In this document: one piece after another, positions 44,616 through 54,478 of the stretch
Numbering within the stretch: position 1 is the stretch's first letter
Layout: each line of letters starts with the position of its first letter
Origin: Marinomonas algicola
GTDB lineage: Bacteria > Pseudomonadota > Gammaproteobacteria > Pseudomonadales > Marinomonadaceae
Length of the DNA: 64,000 bases
Assembly (NCBI RefSeq): GCF_014805825.1
Contig: NZ_CP061941.1
Span: forward strand, 3,596,001-3,660,000
Direction: 5' to 3'
The notes under the pieces: model-generated
What the model was told of the DNA's origin: nothing
The model's database searches: none
What the model saw: only the letters and a program-made list of their open reading frames with translations
Translations under genes and position numbers: made by a program

Positions 44616-45692
44616 TTACGCATTGGTTTCGATGACGCCACGAGCCACTTGATCGCGCTCTATGGATTCAAACAAGGCCTTAAAGTTACCTTCCCCAAAA
44701 CCGTCATCGCCTTTGCGTTGAATAAATTCGAAGAATACAGGGCCCAATTGATTAGTGGAGAATATTTGCAGTAATAATCGTGGAGAGCCGTCGGTGGTTC
44801 CATCTAGCAAAATACCGCGCGTTTTTAGCGCATCTACCGGCTCTCCATGCCCAGGAAGCCGCTCTTCCAACATGTCATAATAGGTCTCAGGCGGCGCCGT
44901 CATCAGCTCGATACCGCTGGCACGCAAAGAATCAACGCTGGCCATTAAGTCGTCTGTGCGCAATGCGATATGCTGAATGCCTTCGCCATTGAATGACATC
45001 AGGAACTCTTCGATTTGACCCGAGCCACCAGCCGCTTCTTCGTTTAACGGAATACGAATTTTCCCATCAGGCGCCGTCATCGCACGTGACGTTAAACCCG
45101 TATATTCTCCCTTAATATCGAAAAAACGAATTTCACGAAAATTAAACAGGGTTTCATAGAAGTTGCCCCAATAAGCCATACGACCTCGGTAAACATTGTG
45201 AGTCAGATGATCAATCTCATAAAAGCCATGTCCAACAGGCTTTTTATCAACATCAGGCAAAAACTCGAAATCAATATCATAGATAGATAAATCATCATCG
45301 TAACGGTCAATCAAATAAATCGGTGCGCCACCAATGCCTTTGATGGCTGGCAGTCTAAGCTCCATAGGCCCAGTGGGAATATCCATTGGCTTAGCGCCTT
45401 TAGAAAGAACATACTGATACGCTTTTTGAGCATTTTTTACACGAAATCCCATGCCTGCCGCCGCATTACCGTGTTCCTGACCAAAATAATAGGCTTCGCT
45501 ACCTTGTTCTTTATTTAAGATAAAGTTGATACCGCCTTGGCGATACAGTTCAACGTCTTTCGAACGGTGTTTCGCAACTAATTCAAACCCCATAATCTGA
45601 AAAACTTGCGCTATTTGTTCCGGGTTTGGCCCTGCAAATTCAACAAACTCAAAACCATTTAATCCAACTGGGTTTTCAAATAAATCAGCCAT
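44616..45692 (-). CDS. hppD: 4-hydroxyphenylpyruvate dioxygenase
   Basis: This 358-residue enzyme has two vicinal-oxygen-chelate halves. The Fe(II) ligands are H162 (IDHLTHNVYRG), H241 (IQHIALRTDD) and E322 (VFFEFIQRKG). It turns 4-hydroxyphenylpyruvate and O2 into homogentisate and CO2. It lies second in the operon, after hmgA. The 150-bp gap in front holds a 6-bp hairpin, CCCGAA-CAC-TTCGGG (45779-45793), without a T-run. Confidence 0.95.
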   Translation of the reverse strand: MADLFENPVGLNGFEFVEFAGPNPEQIAQVFQIMGFELVAKHRSKDVELYRQGGINFILNKEQGSEAYYFGQEHGNAAAGMGFRVKNAQKAYQYVLSKGAKPMDIPTGPMELRLPAIKGIGGAPIYLIDRYDDDLSIYDIDFEFLPDVDKKPVGHGFYEIDHLTHNVYRGRMAYWGNFYETLFNFREIRFFDIKGEYTGLTSRAMTAPDGKIRIPLNEEAAGGSGQIEEFLMSFNGEGIQHIALRTDDLMASVDSLRASGIELMTAPPETYYDMLEERLPGHGEPVDALKTRGILLDGTTDGSPRLLLQIFSTNQLGPVFFEFIQRKGDDGFGEGNFKALFESIERDQVARGVIETNA

Positions 45693-45844
45693 GTCTGTAT
45701 TCCTATTTATATATTTAATTTAGTCATAATGTATTTTTGGCATTTTTTATCTAGCTGAAGGCGGTGGAATTGCGATCCCCCGAACACTTCGGGACCAGTG
45801 GAGAGCAATGGATAATTGTAAACGAGCACAAGAGTGATTACCCA

Positions 45845-47173
45845 TTATGCTTGCCCACTTTTGTTGTTTGACTGTTTGGTCTCTGACCTATCAAAATTGG
45901 CAGGCTGAATGCCTTTCCAACAATCGACATACTCTTTTTGACGTTCATCAGCGTTCTCCGCAAAGTGAGTGATTCGCTGAGGTGCGCTGGTTTCAAACAT
46001 AAACGCCAGCGTTCCAGATAATTTATGAGGGGACAACTCAGACACGGAAGCGTTTGAAAATGCCTCATAGTCAGGACCGTGTGGCGAACCGGCATTATGA
46101 AGACTGGCACCGCCAGGTAAAAAGCCATTTGGCTTGGCATCGTATGCGCCGTAAATCAACCCCATAAACTCAGCCATCACATTACGATGATACCAAGGTG
46201 GTCGAAAGGTATTTTCAGCTACCAACCAACGATCACCAAACACCACAACATCAATGTTCGCCACGCCTGCGGTTTGGCTGGGAGAGGTCAGTACTGTAAA
46301 AATCGATGGGTCAGGATGATCATAGCTAATTGAGCCAAGAGTATTAAAGCGCCTCAAATCATATCGATAAGGCGCGTGATTACCATGCCAACCTAAAACA
46401 TCGAATGGCGAATGCTGAAGCGTGAATTCACGAAAACGCCCTTCTCTCTTTTCAATCACCCAAGTAGCGGTTTGTTGCTCTAGATAACTTGCCGTTGGGT
46501 ATTCGAAATCACGCTCATTCGCTAGCCCATTAGCGCCAATGGCACCACGGCTTGGCAGTTCAAACGGTGATCCATAATTTTCTAATAAATAAATTTGGGT
46601 CGTGTTTTCTGTACTGAATTCAACAAATGCCGAACGTGGAATTACGCCTAGAGAGCCAACCCCAATCTCCAATACCCCATATTCCGTCCGCAATGTGATA
46701 GAAGCGCTTATAGGCATCACTAACATTTCGGCATCATGGTTTTGTAGCACTGGCTGTTGTGGTTGGTCATTAGGCTCATGAAGCGTGGCAATACTCGCCG
46801 ACATACCAATTTGGGCCCCCGCAGAACCAGCGACCGTCAAGGTGCGAACCGATTCAACCCAATGTCCCTTTGTAGCCGCTAATGGATTCCATCTAAGCGG
46901 GTCAAAGGCGATTTGCGTATGGTGATCGTCGGATTGAGACACCCAATTATCGAACGTCACCAATTTGCCCTCTTCTCGATGCGCAACGCTAGGTCGAATA
47001 CGGTACATCCAGCTACGCAGGTTATGTCCTTGGGGGGCGGTGAACGCTGAACCACTTATCTGTTCTGCATATAGACCAAATGCGCAGCGCTGAGGACTGT
47101 TTTGTCCAGTAGGCAAAACACCGGCTAACGTCTCGGTCGAATGATAATTTCTAAATCCGCTGAGATAAGACAT
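45845..47173 (-). CDS. hmgA: Homogentisate 1,2-dioxygenase
   Basis: This 442-residue cupin-type enzyme opens the homogentisate ring to maleylacetoacetate. The iron ligands are visible as His and Glu six apart in PPWYHRNVMAEFMG near residue 325, with a later His in SPHGPDYEAF. The start is ATG 47173, beginning MSYLSGFRNYHSTE; the 11-codon upstream extension would run into the operator repeats. Loss of this enzyme would cause pyomelanin production. First gene of the operon. Confidence 0.95.
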   Translation of the reverse strand: MSYLSGFRNYHSTETLAGVLPTGQNSPQRCAFGLYAEQISGSAFTAPQGHNLRSWMYRIRPSVAHREEGKLVTFDNWVSQSDDHHTQIAFDPLRWNPLAATKGHWVESVRTLTVAGSAGAQIGMSASIATLHEPNDQPQQPVLQNHDAEMLVMPISASITLRTEYGVLEIGVGSLGVIPRSAFVEFSTENTTQIYLLENYGSPFELPSRGAIGANGLANERDFEYPTASYLEQQTATWVIEKREGRFREFTLQHSPFDVLGWHGNHAPYRYDLRRFNTLGSISYDHPDPSIFTVLTSPSQTAGVANIDVVVFGDRWLVAENTFRPPWYHRNVMAEFMGLIYGAYDAKPNGFLPGGASLHNAGSPHGPDYEAFSNASVSELSPHKLSGTLAFMFETSAPQRITHFAENADERQKEYVDCWKGIQPANFDRSETKQSNNKSGQA

Positions 47174-47210
47174 GATTAAAACCAAAATAATAAGTTGAAA
47201 AGGCATAAAA

Positions 47211-47252
47211 TCATTTCAAATGAAATGAGTCAAGTCATTTCATTTGAAATGA
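47211..47252. promoter_or_regulatory. Paired MarR-type operators
   Basis: CATTTCAAATGAAATG (47212-47227) and CATTTCATTTGAAATG (47236-47251) are exact reverse complements, 8 bp apart, and each is itself a near-palindrome. They lie 38 bp before hmgA and 130 bp before the MarR gene. Binding by that MarR protein is the simplest reading. Confidence 0.8.
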
Positions 47253-47382
47253 AATAAATAATCCCCCCTGTAATGGTTGATTTTTTTTATAGGTTGCTGG
47301 TGAGTAAAGCTTTAAACTATGGCTTAGCACTCTACTTTCATCAATCAGTGTTGTAATTATTTTATGCGTTTAAGGGCAAAAA

Positions 47383-47817
47383 ATGTTTGATCTTAATAAT
47401 TTCGTTCCCTATCGCCTTAATCAGGCCGCTCAGCAAACGTCCGAAGCCTTGGCTCGTAAATATAGAAATCAATATGGTTTAACCGTCCCCGAATGGCGTG
47501 TGCTGGCTCACTTAGGTAAATATGACAAGCTCTCAGTAAGAGATTTGGAAAAAGCCATCGGTTTAGACCGAGTCGCCGCTTCCCGCGCGGGGGCCAGTCT
47601 TCACAATAAAGGCTGGGTGCAGAAAATAGCCAATGAACAAGATCGTCGCTTAGTCGAATTTTCCCTGACCAGCATCGGTCGAGAGCACTATAAGGAAGTG
47701 GTCGTCCTCGCCACCTCAACAGAAGAATTACTGCTAAAAGACTTAAGTAAATCGGACCAGAAAAAACTGCTAGAACTGCTTTGCAAAGTAGAAGAAACCG
47801 CCAAAAAAATCACCTAA
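47383..47817 (+). CDS. MarR-family regulator of tyrosine/homogentisate catabolism
   Basis: This is a 144-residue winged-helix regulator with the MarR recognition region LSVRDLEKAIGLDRVAASRAGASLHNKGWV and the wing EQDRRLVEFSLTSIGREHY. It is divergent from hmgA, with the operator pair between. It probably represses hmgA-hppD-maiA-fahA until an aromatic intermediate binds. The role is inferred from position. Confidence 0.9.
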   Translation: MFDLNNFVPYRLNQAAQQTSEALARKYRNQYGLTVPEWRVLAHLGKYDKLSVRDLEKAIGLDRVAASRAGASLHNKGWVQKIANEQDRRLVEFSLTSIGREHYKEVVVLATSTEELLLKDLSKSDQKKLLELLCKVEETAKKIT

Positions 47818-47895
47818 CAATTTTGACCTTGATCCTGAATATAATCCGAAAAATCCAATATTATCAATACGTTGCCGGGATAAATCAAACAAAAA

Positions 47896-48020
47896 GTAGG
47901 TTGTGCATTAGCGCAACAATAATCAGCAATATCAACGTATTGTCGGCCTGAAGACCGACCTACAGGACGCAACAATAGTCAGTAATATTAACGTCTTGTC
48001 GGGCTGAAGGCGAGACCTAC
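47896..48020. repeat. Two-copy 53-bp imperfect repeat with hairpins
   Basis: Copy 1 (about 47911-47963) and copy 2 (about 47967-48020) share CAACAAT, CAGxAATAT, AACGT, TTGTCGG, CTGAAG and ACCTAC blocks. Each copy folds (GTCGG-CTGAAGA-CCGAC in copy 1), and an outer GTAGGT at 47896 pairs with the ACCTAC ends. It looks like a dispersed non-coding repeat. It fills most of the 47818-48171 gap. Confidence 0.7.
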
Positions 48021-48094
48021 CCTAAAAGAGAAAAGACGAAGATATTTTGGTGACTCAAGAAAGTTTCAGTGCCCTGTAGTAGATTTTTCGAGTT

Positions 48095-48127
48095 AAAGCC
48101 GAGACGTTTATAAACGTCCCGGCTTTT
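48095..48127. terminator. Hairpin behind dld
   Basis: AAAGCCG and GACGTT pair with AACGTC and CGGCTTT, with one mismatch; the ends are T-rich but short on both strands. It lies 45 bp after the dld stop and may terminate dld. Confidence 0.6.
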
Positions 48128-48171
48128 GATCTTTACTTATCTGCTGTTCTAGCGTTAGGTCCTGGGCAGGC

Positions 48172-49908
48172 TCATTTGCAACCACAGCCATCATGCCCAT
48201 CACTCAGTTCTTGCCAATTTTTCAATTTACTGGTGCCGCCGATACCTGAGTTGAAGCTGTTGGTTGGGTCGGTTTTTTGATAAAACTCGCGCAAGGCCGG
48301 TTTAGCAAGATACTCATGGCCGACGTTATGCTCGGCGGGGTATTCTGCGCCCCGGGCATCGTAGCTGGATAGAATCTGTTGCTTCACCGCTTTGGCATCA
48401 GCGCCTTTTTTCATAATGTAGTTTTGATGCATAACATGACAGAAGAAATGTCCGTAATACATTTTGACAGCGACTTTGTCTTCAATGTCTTTTGGCAGCT
48501 CTTCAAACCAATCACGTTCATTACGCGGAAACGCCACGTCAATCGTCATGATAGAACCCAAGTCTTTTTTGTTCATAACGTGATAGCGCGTCAATGCCCC
48601 GCCAGTCACAAAACGATGCAAAATGGCTTGATCGGCTTCTCGTTTGGTACAAGCAAAAAAATCACCTTCGTTGTCTTTAAAGAAGTTCTCTAAATAGGCT
48701 TGTGCTTCAGCCACTCCCTCATTGCTGGTTTCGACAATCCAATGATGTTCGTATTTTTCACGAAAATCTTCCATGCGTTTTGGTAGATGATTCGGGAAAA
48801 GCTGACTTGCGTATTGCATCATGATGTCGGAAAACTTACTTGGCATGAACTTGAATTTACCAGCCCATCTGTCCACAGTGCGTTTCAGGGCAAACATTTT
48901 AGGAATGTATTTGGTCCCCAGTTTGTCGATCACTAAGTAGCTGTCTTTGCCGTATTTTTTGCTGATGTCGTAACTGCTACTGTGCATGTATTCACCCGAT
49001 ACTGGTAAATGCGTAAAGGTTGACAACATATCCCGGCGCATCTGCTCCATCACGGCTGGATCATTGGTTCCAATGTAGAAAACTTGATATTTATCAGGGA
49101 TAGGAAAGGTATCGATTCGCACAGCAAATACCGCCAGTTTACCCGCACAACCAGAAGCTTCGTATAAACGGCGTGGATCGTTATTAAAACGTGACGGCGT
49201 ATCGGCATCCACATCTCGTATGCGTTCATGGTATTCATTGTCTGAACCACGCTTGTCTGGAGAGTGAACGTCTTTTTCTTGATAGGTTTTGTTTTGCAGA
49301 TTGGAGAGAATTTCTTCTGGGTCCGTACCCAATTCAATGCCTAAATTGTTCACTAGTTGCAGTTCACCATCGTGGGTAACTTGAGCAAACAAAGACATTT
49401 CGGTGTATGCAGGGCCCCGCTGAACCAAAGCACCACCAGAGTTGTTGCAGACACCGCCTACGATTGACGCGCCAATGCAAGAAGACCCAATAACTGAGTG
49501 CGGTTCGCGCCCATAAGGTTTTAGCGTATCTTCAAGTCCAAACAAGGTGCTGCCAGCGAAACCAATAATTTGCTTGCCTTGATCAAGCAGCTGAATGTCA
49601 TCGATGCGCATGGTACTAATAATAACAATTGGACGATCATAATCGGCCCCATTTGGCGTGGACCCTCCCGTCAGGCCAGTATTGGCGGCTTGCATAATGA
49701 CAATGACATCGGCTTTTACACAAGCTTGAAGTACTTGCCAAATTTCAACCAAGCGGCCTGGACGGACAACCGCATACGCCTTACCACCACCAAGGCGAAA
49801 CCCCTGACTGTAAGGTTGCGTTTTGTCTTCATCTGTTAAGGTATATTGATTTCCGACTATGGTTTTTAATTCATCGGCCAAATCTAGGTTGAAACGGGAC
49901 GTTGTCAT
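48172..49908 (-). CDS. dld: D-lactate dehydrogenase (quinone), Dld
   Basis: This 578-residue FAD enzyme is close to E. coli Dld (571 residues). The FAD-binding region shows QAANTGLTGGSTP near residue 75 and IGSSCIGASIVGGVCNNSGGALVQRG near 140. The C-terminal membrane-binding part has VGHEYLAKPALREFYQKTDPTNSFN. It oxidises D-lactate at the inner membrane and passes electrons to quinone. Start ATG 49908; a 23-codon longer frame has no support. Monocistronic. Confidence 0.93.
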   Translation of the reverse strand: MTTSRFNLDLADELKTIVGNQYTLTDEDKTQPYSQGFRLGGGKAYAVVRPGRLVEIWQVLQACVKADVIVIMQAANTGLTGGSTPNGADYDRPIVIISTMRIDDIQLLDQGKQIIGFAGSTLFGLEDTLKPYGREPHSVIGSSCIGASIVGGVCNNSGGALVQRGPAYTEMSLFAQVTHDGELQLVNNLGIELGTDPEEILSNLQNKTYQEKDVHSPDKRGSDNEYHERIRDVDADTPSRFNNDPRRLYEASGCAGKLAVFAVRIDTFPIPDKYQVFYIGTNDPAVMEQMRRDMLSTFTHLPVSGEYMHSSSYDISKKYGKDSYLVIDKLGTKYIPKMFALKRTVDRWAGKFKFMPSKFSDIMMQYASQLFPNHLPKRMEDFREKYEHHWIVETSNEGVAEAQAYLENFFKDNEGDFFACTKREADQAILHRFVTGGALTRYHVMNKKDLGSIMTIDVAFPRNERDWFEELPKDIEDKVAVKMYYGHFFCHVMHQNYIMKKGADAKAVKQQILSSYDARGAEYPAEHNVGHEYLAKPALREFYQKTDPTNSFNSGIGGTSKLKNWQELSDGHDGCGCK

Positions 49909-50073
49909 AAAAATACTTCGCGCTCTGTGGAGAGAAAAAACAATTATACTCGACTTAGTTGAAGGTAAAAAACCCAAAAAAGAGAGTTTTTACGACTCTC
50001 CTTCTCAGTATTTGTCTGTTTGTCATGCGAAAATGTCTGGCGACCAATGAATCAACCAGACTTGTCTCGATTT

Positions 50074-50523
50074 TTACTCCACAGCGATGTAAACATCCAC
50101 ACTGCTCTCACTGGTATAACATTCAAAATCCACACTAAACGCTCTGGCATGAGGGCAAGTTGCATCGGCAAAGTAATGCCAAATCTGCCCCCATACCTCA
50201 ATCACAGCCTGAGGCATGTCACCTTCTGCGGAAAAAACCAAGTAGTCACCAGCTGGAATGAAAACGTGTTCAAGGGCAGAATCGGATTCCACCATGTCAG
50301 TCTCAGCACCCACAAGTACGGTAAAGTCACCCGAATGGTCCGATTCATATTGATGATAAACACCATATAAACACGCACCTTGTTCATATTTCACGGCGGC
50401 TTTTTGTGAAAAGGTCTGATGTAACTCGCCAATCTTTGCTGTCTCGGCCTGCATTTCCTTTGCGTTATTCGTACGAATGCTTAAACCGGTTAAGCGCTTT
50501 TCCACTAAGGCAATCTGTTTCAC
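50074..50523 (-). CDS. GyrI-like small-molecule-binding protein
   Basis: About 149 residues forming a single AraC effector-binding (GyrI-like) domain: VEKRLTGLSIRTNN at the start, YGVYHQYESDHSGDFTVLVGAE and FIPAGDYLVFSAEG in the middle. It has no DNA-binding domain. I chose GTG 50523, which has GGAG six bases upstream; the longer frame to 50574 lacks such a site. Relatives bind drugs or small ligands. It lies behind the DUF1460 gene's divergent region and is monocistronic. Confidence 0.75.
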   Translation of the reverse strand: MKQIALVEKRLTGLSIRTNNAKEMQAETAKIGELHQTFSQKAAVKYEQGACLYGVYHQYESDHSGDFTVLVGAETDMVESDSALEHVFIPAGDYLVFSAEGDMPQAVIEVWGQIWHYFADATCPHARAFSVDFECYTSESSVDVYIAVE

Positions 50524-50699
50524 TGTATTCTCCAAAATAGGTATATCGGTTAATAAGGATCGGTTAACTGGCACCCACTCACTGTATCGATAATAATGCC
50601 ATTTTATGACACATTAAAAATACGAACCGATTTAATACAGAAAAGTACGTTATTCAACTAAACTAGACTCCCCATTTAAACGCCAAAGAGTGAAGCACT

Positions 50700-51644
50700 A
50701 TGCCGACAAAAATGAAGTACTTGATAGCTCTGTTATTAAGCATGCCTTTTATGTCCACAAATTTGATCGCGAATGACACGTTACATGAGGCGAATAAAGC
50801 GGCTTTTTTTGCGACCATCGCAGCGAATGATAAAGCGTCCAAATTAGTCGCGCTTCCACGCCATTTAAAAATTGAATATTTAAGCGCAACCTTACTCGGC
50901 TCACCTTATGTCGATGGTAGCTTAGGTGAGGGCGACCAAGGAAAGTACGATAAAGACCCTCTTGTACGCTTTGATGTGTTTGATTGTACAACGTATGTTG
51001 AAGCCGTACTTGCTGGGGCTATATCAACGTCACCCGATGAATTTATGCAAAACTTAATCAAACTTCGCTATAAAGCGGGAGACGTCTCTTTTGTTACTCG
51101 AAACCATTTTCCAAGTCTCGACTGGATCCCCAATAACAAAAGTCACTTAATGGATATTACCGACCAGATCGCTGGTAAGTTCGTGAAAATAGCAAACACT
51201 GTGATTGATAAACCGGCTTGGTATGAAAAAATGACGGTGGATCGATTGTCGTGTCCAGACGAGACATCAATAACATGCAACGCCTTGCTGCAACAATTGC
51301 AAGCGGAAGGCAAAACGTTTCGCCCCGAAACCGTTGCTACGCCTTATGTTCCTCTCACGGCACTCTATCTCAATAATAAAACAGCAAACCTCGCATTATT
51401 AGATAGAATCCCATCTGGCAGCGTGATCAATATGGTTCGACCCAATTGGGACATCAAAAAATGGATCGGCACAAACATGAATATTTCCCATCAGTCCATT
51501 GCGATTCGTCATGGTGACACTCTCTTTCTTCGCCATGCGAGCCAGACTCATAAAAGAGTCATAGACGTTCATTTTCTGGAGTACTTCTCCGAGTATGACG
51601 AAACGTCATCTTTGAAAGGCTTCAATGTTCAGGCTTTAAACTAA
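50700..51644 (+). CDS. DUF1460 (N-acetylmuramoyl-L-alanine amidase-like) exported protein
   Basis: This 314-residue protein has a signal peptide (hydrophobic residues 5-22). LLGSPYVDGSLGEGDQG near residue 65 and FDCTTYVEAVLAG near 92 match DUF1460, an NlpC/P60-related cysteine peptidase fold; the catalytic Cys would be in FDCTT and the His in ISHQSIAIRHGD near 265. It probably cuts or binds peptidoglycan in the periplasm. Monocistronic. Confidence 0.85.
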   Translation: MPTKMKYLIALLLSMPFMSTNLIANDTLHEANKAAFFATIAANDKASKLVALPRHLKIEYLSATLLGSPYVDGSLGEGDQGKYDKDPLVRFDVFDCTTYVEAVLAGAISTSPDEFMQNLIKLRYKAGDVSFVTRNHFPSLDWIPNNKSHLMDITDQIAGKFVKIANTVIDKPAWYEKMTVDRLSCPDETSITCNALLQQLQAEGKTFRPETVATPYVPLTALYLNNKTANLALLDRIPSGSVINMVRPNWDIKKWIGTNMNISHQSIAIRHGDTLFLRHASQTHKRVIDVHFLEYFSEYDETSSLKGFNVQALN

Positions 51645-51835
51645 TTCTAAATTCACACCTACGGTCCCATTCTACACTCTTGATTGAAAGACTCCCTATC
51701 ATCTGAAAAGATCCTTATTGCAGTCGGTAGAAGTTAATCAAACGGTCTCATCTATAAAGCCAAAATAGCGGTCTTGACTCTTTTATCTTGATGCTTCTTA
51801 ATAATATGACATATTTTTAGTTTTATTAGGTATTA

Positions 51836-52510
51836 ATGATTTTCTCTAATAATTTCGATAACGCAACGGTAGTGGGTTTAATCGCCAGCGCCATTCGAAG
51901 AGACATTTCGTTTGGAGAGCTTTCACCTGATACACGGTTAAAAATTGAAGAACTTAGGATTCGTTATGGTGGTTCCAGTCATTCTTTACGCGAAGCACTG
52001 ACGCTTCTAAGCAGTCAAGGACTGGTTGAGGCTAACGCCCAGCGCGGCTTTAGGGTGTCCTCAGCGACGGAAGAAGACTTAAAAGATATTATCCAGTTCC
52101 GTTGGGAGATCGAAAAGTTAGGTCTGGAATGGTCATTAAAAAATGGCGACGTTAAATGGCAAGGCAAAGTCATCGCCGCAAGTCATGTTCTTTCCAAAGC
52201 TCAAGAAAGAGTGATTGTGTCGCCGATAGACGCCGCTCTAGAATGGGATGAAGCCAATAGAGCCTTTCATATTAGCCTTATGGGGGCCTCTGATTCACCT
52301 AGACTCATCACCACACAAGCACAATTATATGACCAATCTCGTCGCTTTATTTTAAGAGCGCTGAGAGAAAACCAGCTCAACTTCCTCTCAATAGCGGAGA
52401 ATCAAAGCCATTTGGTTCAGGCTATTTTAAACGGAGATCAAGAGGCCGCACTGACATGCTTGCGTCTTGACATTGAGGGCAACCTTGCTCATGTAATTAA
52501 AGATAACTAA
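51836..52510 (+). CDS. GntR-family regulator (FCD type)
   Basis: This 224-residue regulator has a winged helix at residues 10-75 (LKIEELRIRYGGSSHSLREALTLLSSQGLVEANAQRGFRV) and an all-helical FCD ligand domain at 85-215, with typical metal-ligand histidines (AFHISLM, QSHLVQAIL). It lies 60 bp before the ABC importer genes on the same strand and is their likely regulator. Confidence 0.9.
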   Translation: MIFSNNFDNATVVGLIASAIRRDISFGELSPDTRLKIEELRIRYGGSSHSLREALTLLSSQGLVEANAQRGFRVSSATEEDLKDIIQFRWEIEKLGLEWSLKNGDVKWQGKVIAASHVLSKAQERVIVSPIDAALEWDEANRAFHISLMGASDSPRLITTQAQLYDQSRRFILRALRENQLNFLSIAENQSHLVQAILNGDQEAALTCLRLDIEGNLAHVIKDN

Positions 52511-52570
52511 CACGGCCTTCTTTTTAAAGGTCTACACAAACAGTCAATAATAATAACAAGGAAAAACGCA

Positions 52571-53590
52571 ATGCAAAAAACACCTAAAATAGCGACCTTA
52601 AAATTCATGACATTAGTAGGCAGTGCGGCCGCTTCTATAATGATCTCTCTCCCCTCTTATGCCGATGACACCAAAATCAATGTTGGAGCATTGCGTTTTA
52701 CCAGCCATGCAGCCAGTTTTGTGGCGTTTGAGCGCGGATATTTTAAAGACGAAGGTTTAGATGTTGATTTTAAGTTTTTTCAAGCCGCTCAACCAATGGC
52801 GGTTGGTGTCGCCTCTAAAGATATTGATTATGCTGTTACAGCCATTTCTGGAGGATTAATATCATTAGCCGAAAAAGGCGCTATCAAAGTGATTGGCGGA
52901 GCCTTAATAGAAGAAAAAGGCATTGATGGTCAGAAAATTGTCGTGTCAGACAAGGCCTTTAACGCGGGTATTACCAGCCCAGATAAATTAGATGGCAAAT
53001 CTTTTGCTATTACTCAAGCAGGCTCCTCTTTCCATTACATGGGCGCTAAAATGGCCGCTCAAGAAGGCATTCAGCTTACCTATAAGCCTCTGCAAAAAGT
53101 CGGTACCATAATAGGGGCACTAAAATCAGGCCAAATCGATGGTTGGTCTATCGTGCCGCACATAGCAAAACCGCTTGATGCTGGTGGCGCCGTACACATT
53201 ATAGGTAATGTGGCTGATTACATCCCTAACTATCAAGTAACAACCGTTTTCACATCAGCCGATCATGCCGCGAAAGAGCAAGCAACCACAAAAGCCTTTT
53301 TAAGAGCATTTTCAAAAGGTGCGTCCGACTTCAATAAAGCACTGGTTGATAAAACCGCAGGCGAAGCCGCCGCAGAAGATATGATTAAGCTAGTACATAA
53401 ATACGTTTACGCAGATCGCCCTTATGAAAAAGCCGCTCCAAGTATTCGTAATGGCGCCATGCGCATTAGTCCTAATGCATCGTTAAATATAGAGTCAGTG
53501 AAAGACCAATTAGATTGGTTTAAATCTGAAAAATTAATCAAAGATAGCATTACCCTTGATACATTAGTCGATACATCCTACTTGCCATAA
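52571..53590 (+). CDS. SsuA/TauA-type ABC substrate-binding protein
   Basis: This 339-residue binding protein has a signal peptide (hydrophobic segment about 14-30, cleavage near SYADD). INVGALRFTSHAASFVAFERGYFKDEGLDVDFKFF is the classic start of the NMT1/SsuA family. The ligand could be an alkanesulfonate, taurine, nitrate-like ion or a thiamine-precursor; not decided. Operon leader, AAGGAAAA upstream. Confidence 0.88.
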   Translation: MQKTPKIATLKFMTLVGSAAASIMISLPSYADDTKINVGALRFTSHAASFVAFERGYFKDEGLDVDFKFFQAAQPMAVGVASKDIDYAVTAISGGLISLAEKGAIKVIGGALIEEKGIDGQKIVVSDKAFNAGITSPDKLDGKSFAITQAGSSFHYMGAKMAAQEGIQLTYKPLQKVGTIIGALKSGQIDGWSIVPHIAKPLDAGGAVHIIGNVADYIPNYQVTTVFTSADHAAKEQATTKAFLRAFSKGASDFNKALVDKTAGEAAAEDMIKLVHKYVYADRPYEKAAPSIRNGAMRISPNASLNIESVKDQLDWFKSEKLIKDSITLDTLVDTSYLP

Positions 53591-53598
53591 AATCGTTG

Positions 53599-53628
53599 TG
53601 TGGCAAGTTGCGCCATTGCCTTGCCACA
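53599..53628 (+). repeat. Intercistronic hairpin after the SsuA/TauA-like gene
   Basis: TGTGGCAAG and CTTGCCACA form a 9-bp stem with a 12-nt loop, 8 bp after the binding-protein stop and before the ATPase gene. No T-run follows. Confidence 0.75.
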
Positions 53629-53710
53629 GTCTAAGTACATTGTAACAACTTACGATTGCGCAAACATCGTCGGCATTTTGCTGCAATTTTATTTAAGAAA
53701 AAGGTAAGGT

Positions 53711-54478
53711 ATGGATCTTAGTCTTAACAGTATTGGCCATCAGTATGGCAACATGGAAATTATGCGTGATATCAACCTCGATATCCCTGCTGGAAAAATT
53801 GTCTGTATTGTTGGCCCTTCAGGCTGTGGAAAATCTACGTTATTACGTATTATTGGAGGGCTTGAGAAAGCCACTTCTGGAGAAGTAATTCAAATCGGAG
53901 ATCCTCCGTCTGAAAGCATTAACCCTTTAACCTATATCTTTCAAGATTTTGCTTTACTGCCATGGAGAACCGTTGAGGGGAATATCAGCTTGGTACTCGA
54001 AGATCATGGTATAAATGGAAGCAAAGCCGAGGCGATTATTACCGATGTCCTGGCTCGTACGAAATTAACCGATTTTCGTAAGGCGTACCCCAAACAACTG
54101 TCTGGAGGAATGAAGCAACGAGTCGCTATTTCTCGTGCTTTAGCCGTAAAACCTGCCGTAATGTTGATGGATGAGCCTCTTTCTGCTCTCGACAGTCAGA
54201 CACGAGAATTATTGATGGATGATCTAATCAATCTATGGACTCGTGAGCCCTTTACCGCTGTCTATGTCACGCATAATTTAAATGAAGCCGTTAGATTAGG
54301 TCACTCTATCGTCGTTTTGTCACGTCGCCCAGGCAAGATTCGCGAGATAGTTGATATAACAACACCTTTAGCGGATCGTAAATTAGGTGATATTGAACTA
54401 GAACGCCAACAAGAACATCTGTGGAACCTCATGAGAGAAGAAGCCGCCGAAGCCGATAAGGAGTTAATTAATGTCTAA
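53711..54478 (+). CDS. SsuB/TauB-type ABC ATP-binding protein
   Basis: This 255-residue ATPase has Walker A GPSGCGKST near residue 37, Q-loop YIFQDFALLPWRTV, signature LSGGMKQRVAISRAL, Walker B VMLMDEPLSALD and switch His VTHNLNEAV. It overlaps the permease start by 8 bp. Part of the importer with the binding protein and permease. Confidence 0.92.
   Translation: MDLSLNSIGHQYGNMEIMRDINLDIPAGKIVCIVGPSGCGKSTLLRIIGGLEKATSGEVIQIGDPPSESINPLTYIFQDFALLPWRTVEGNISLVLEDHGINGSKAEAIITDVLARTKLTDFRKAYPKQLSGGMKQRVAISRALAVKPAVMLMDEPLSALDSQTRELLMDDLINLWTREPFTAVYVTHNLNEAVRLGHSIVVLSRRPGKIREIVDITTPLADRKLGDIELERQQEHLWNLMREEAAEADKELINV

Noticed and set aside
48379..48693. Open frame of 104 codons on the plus strand inside dld
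   Set aside because: It is antisense to dld, whose frame is certain.
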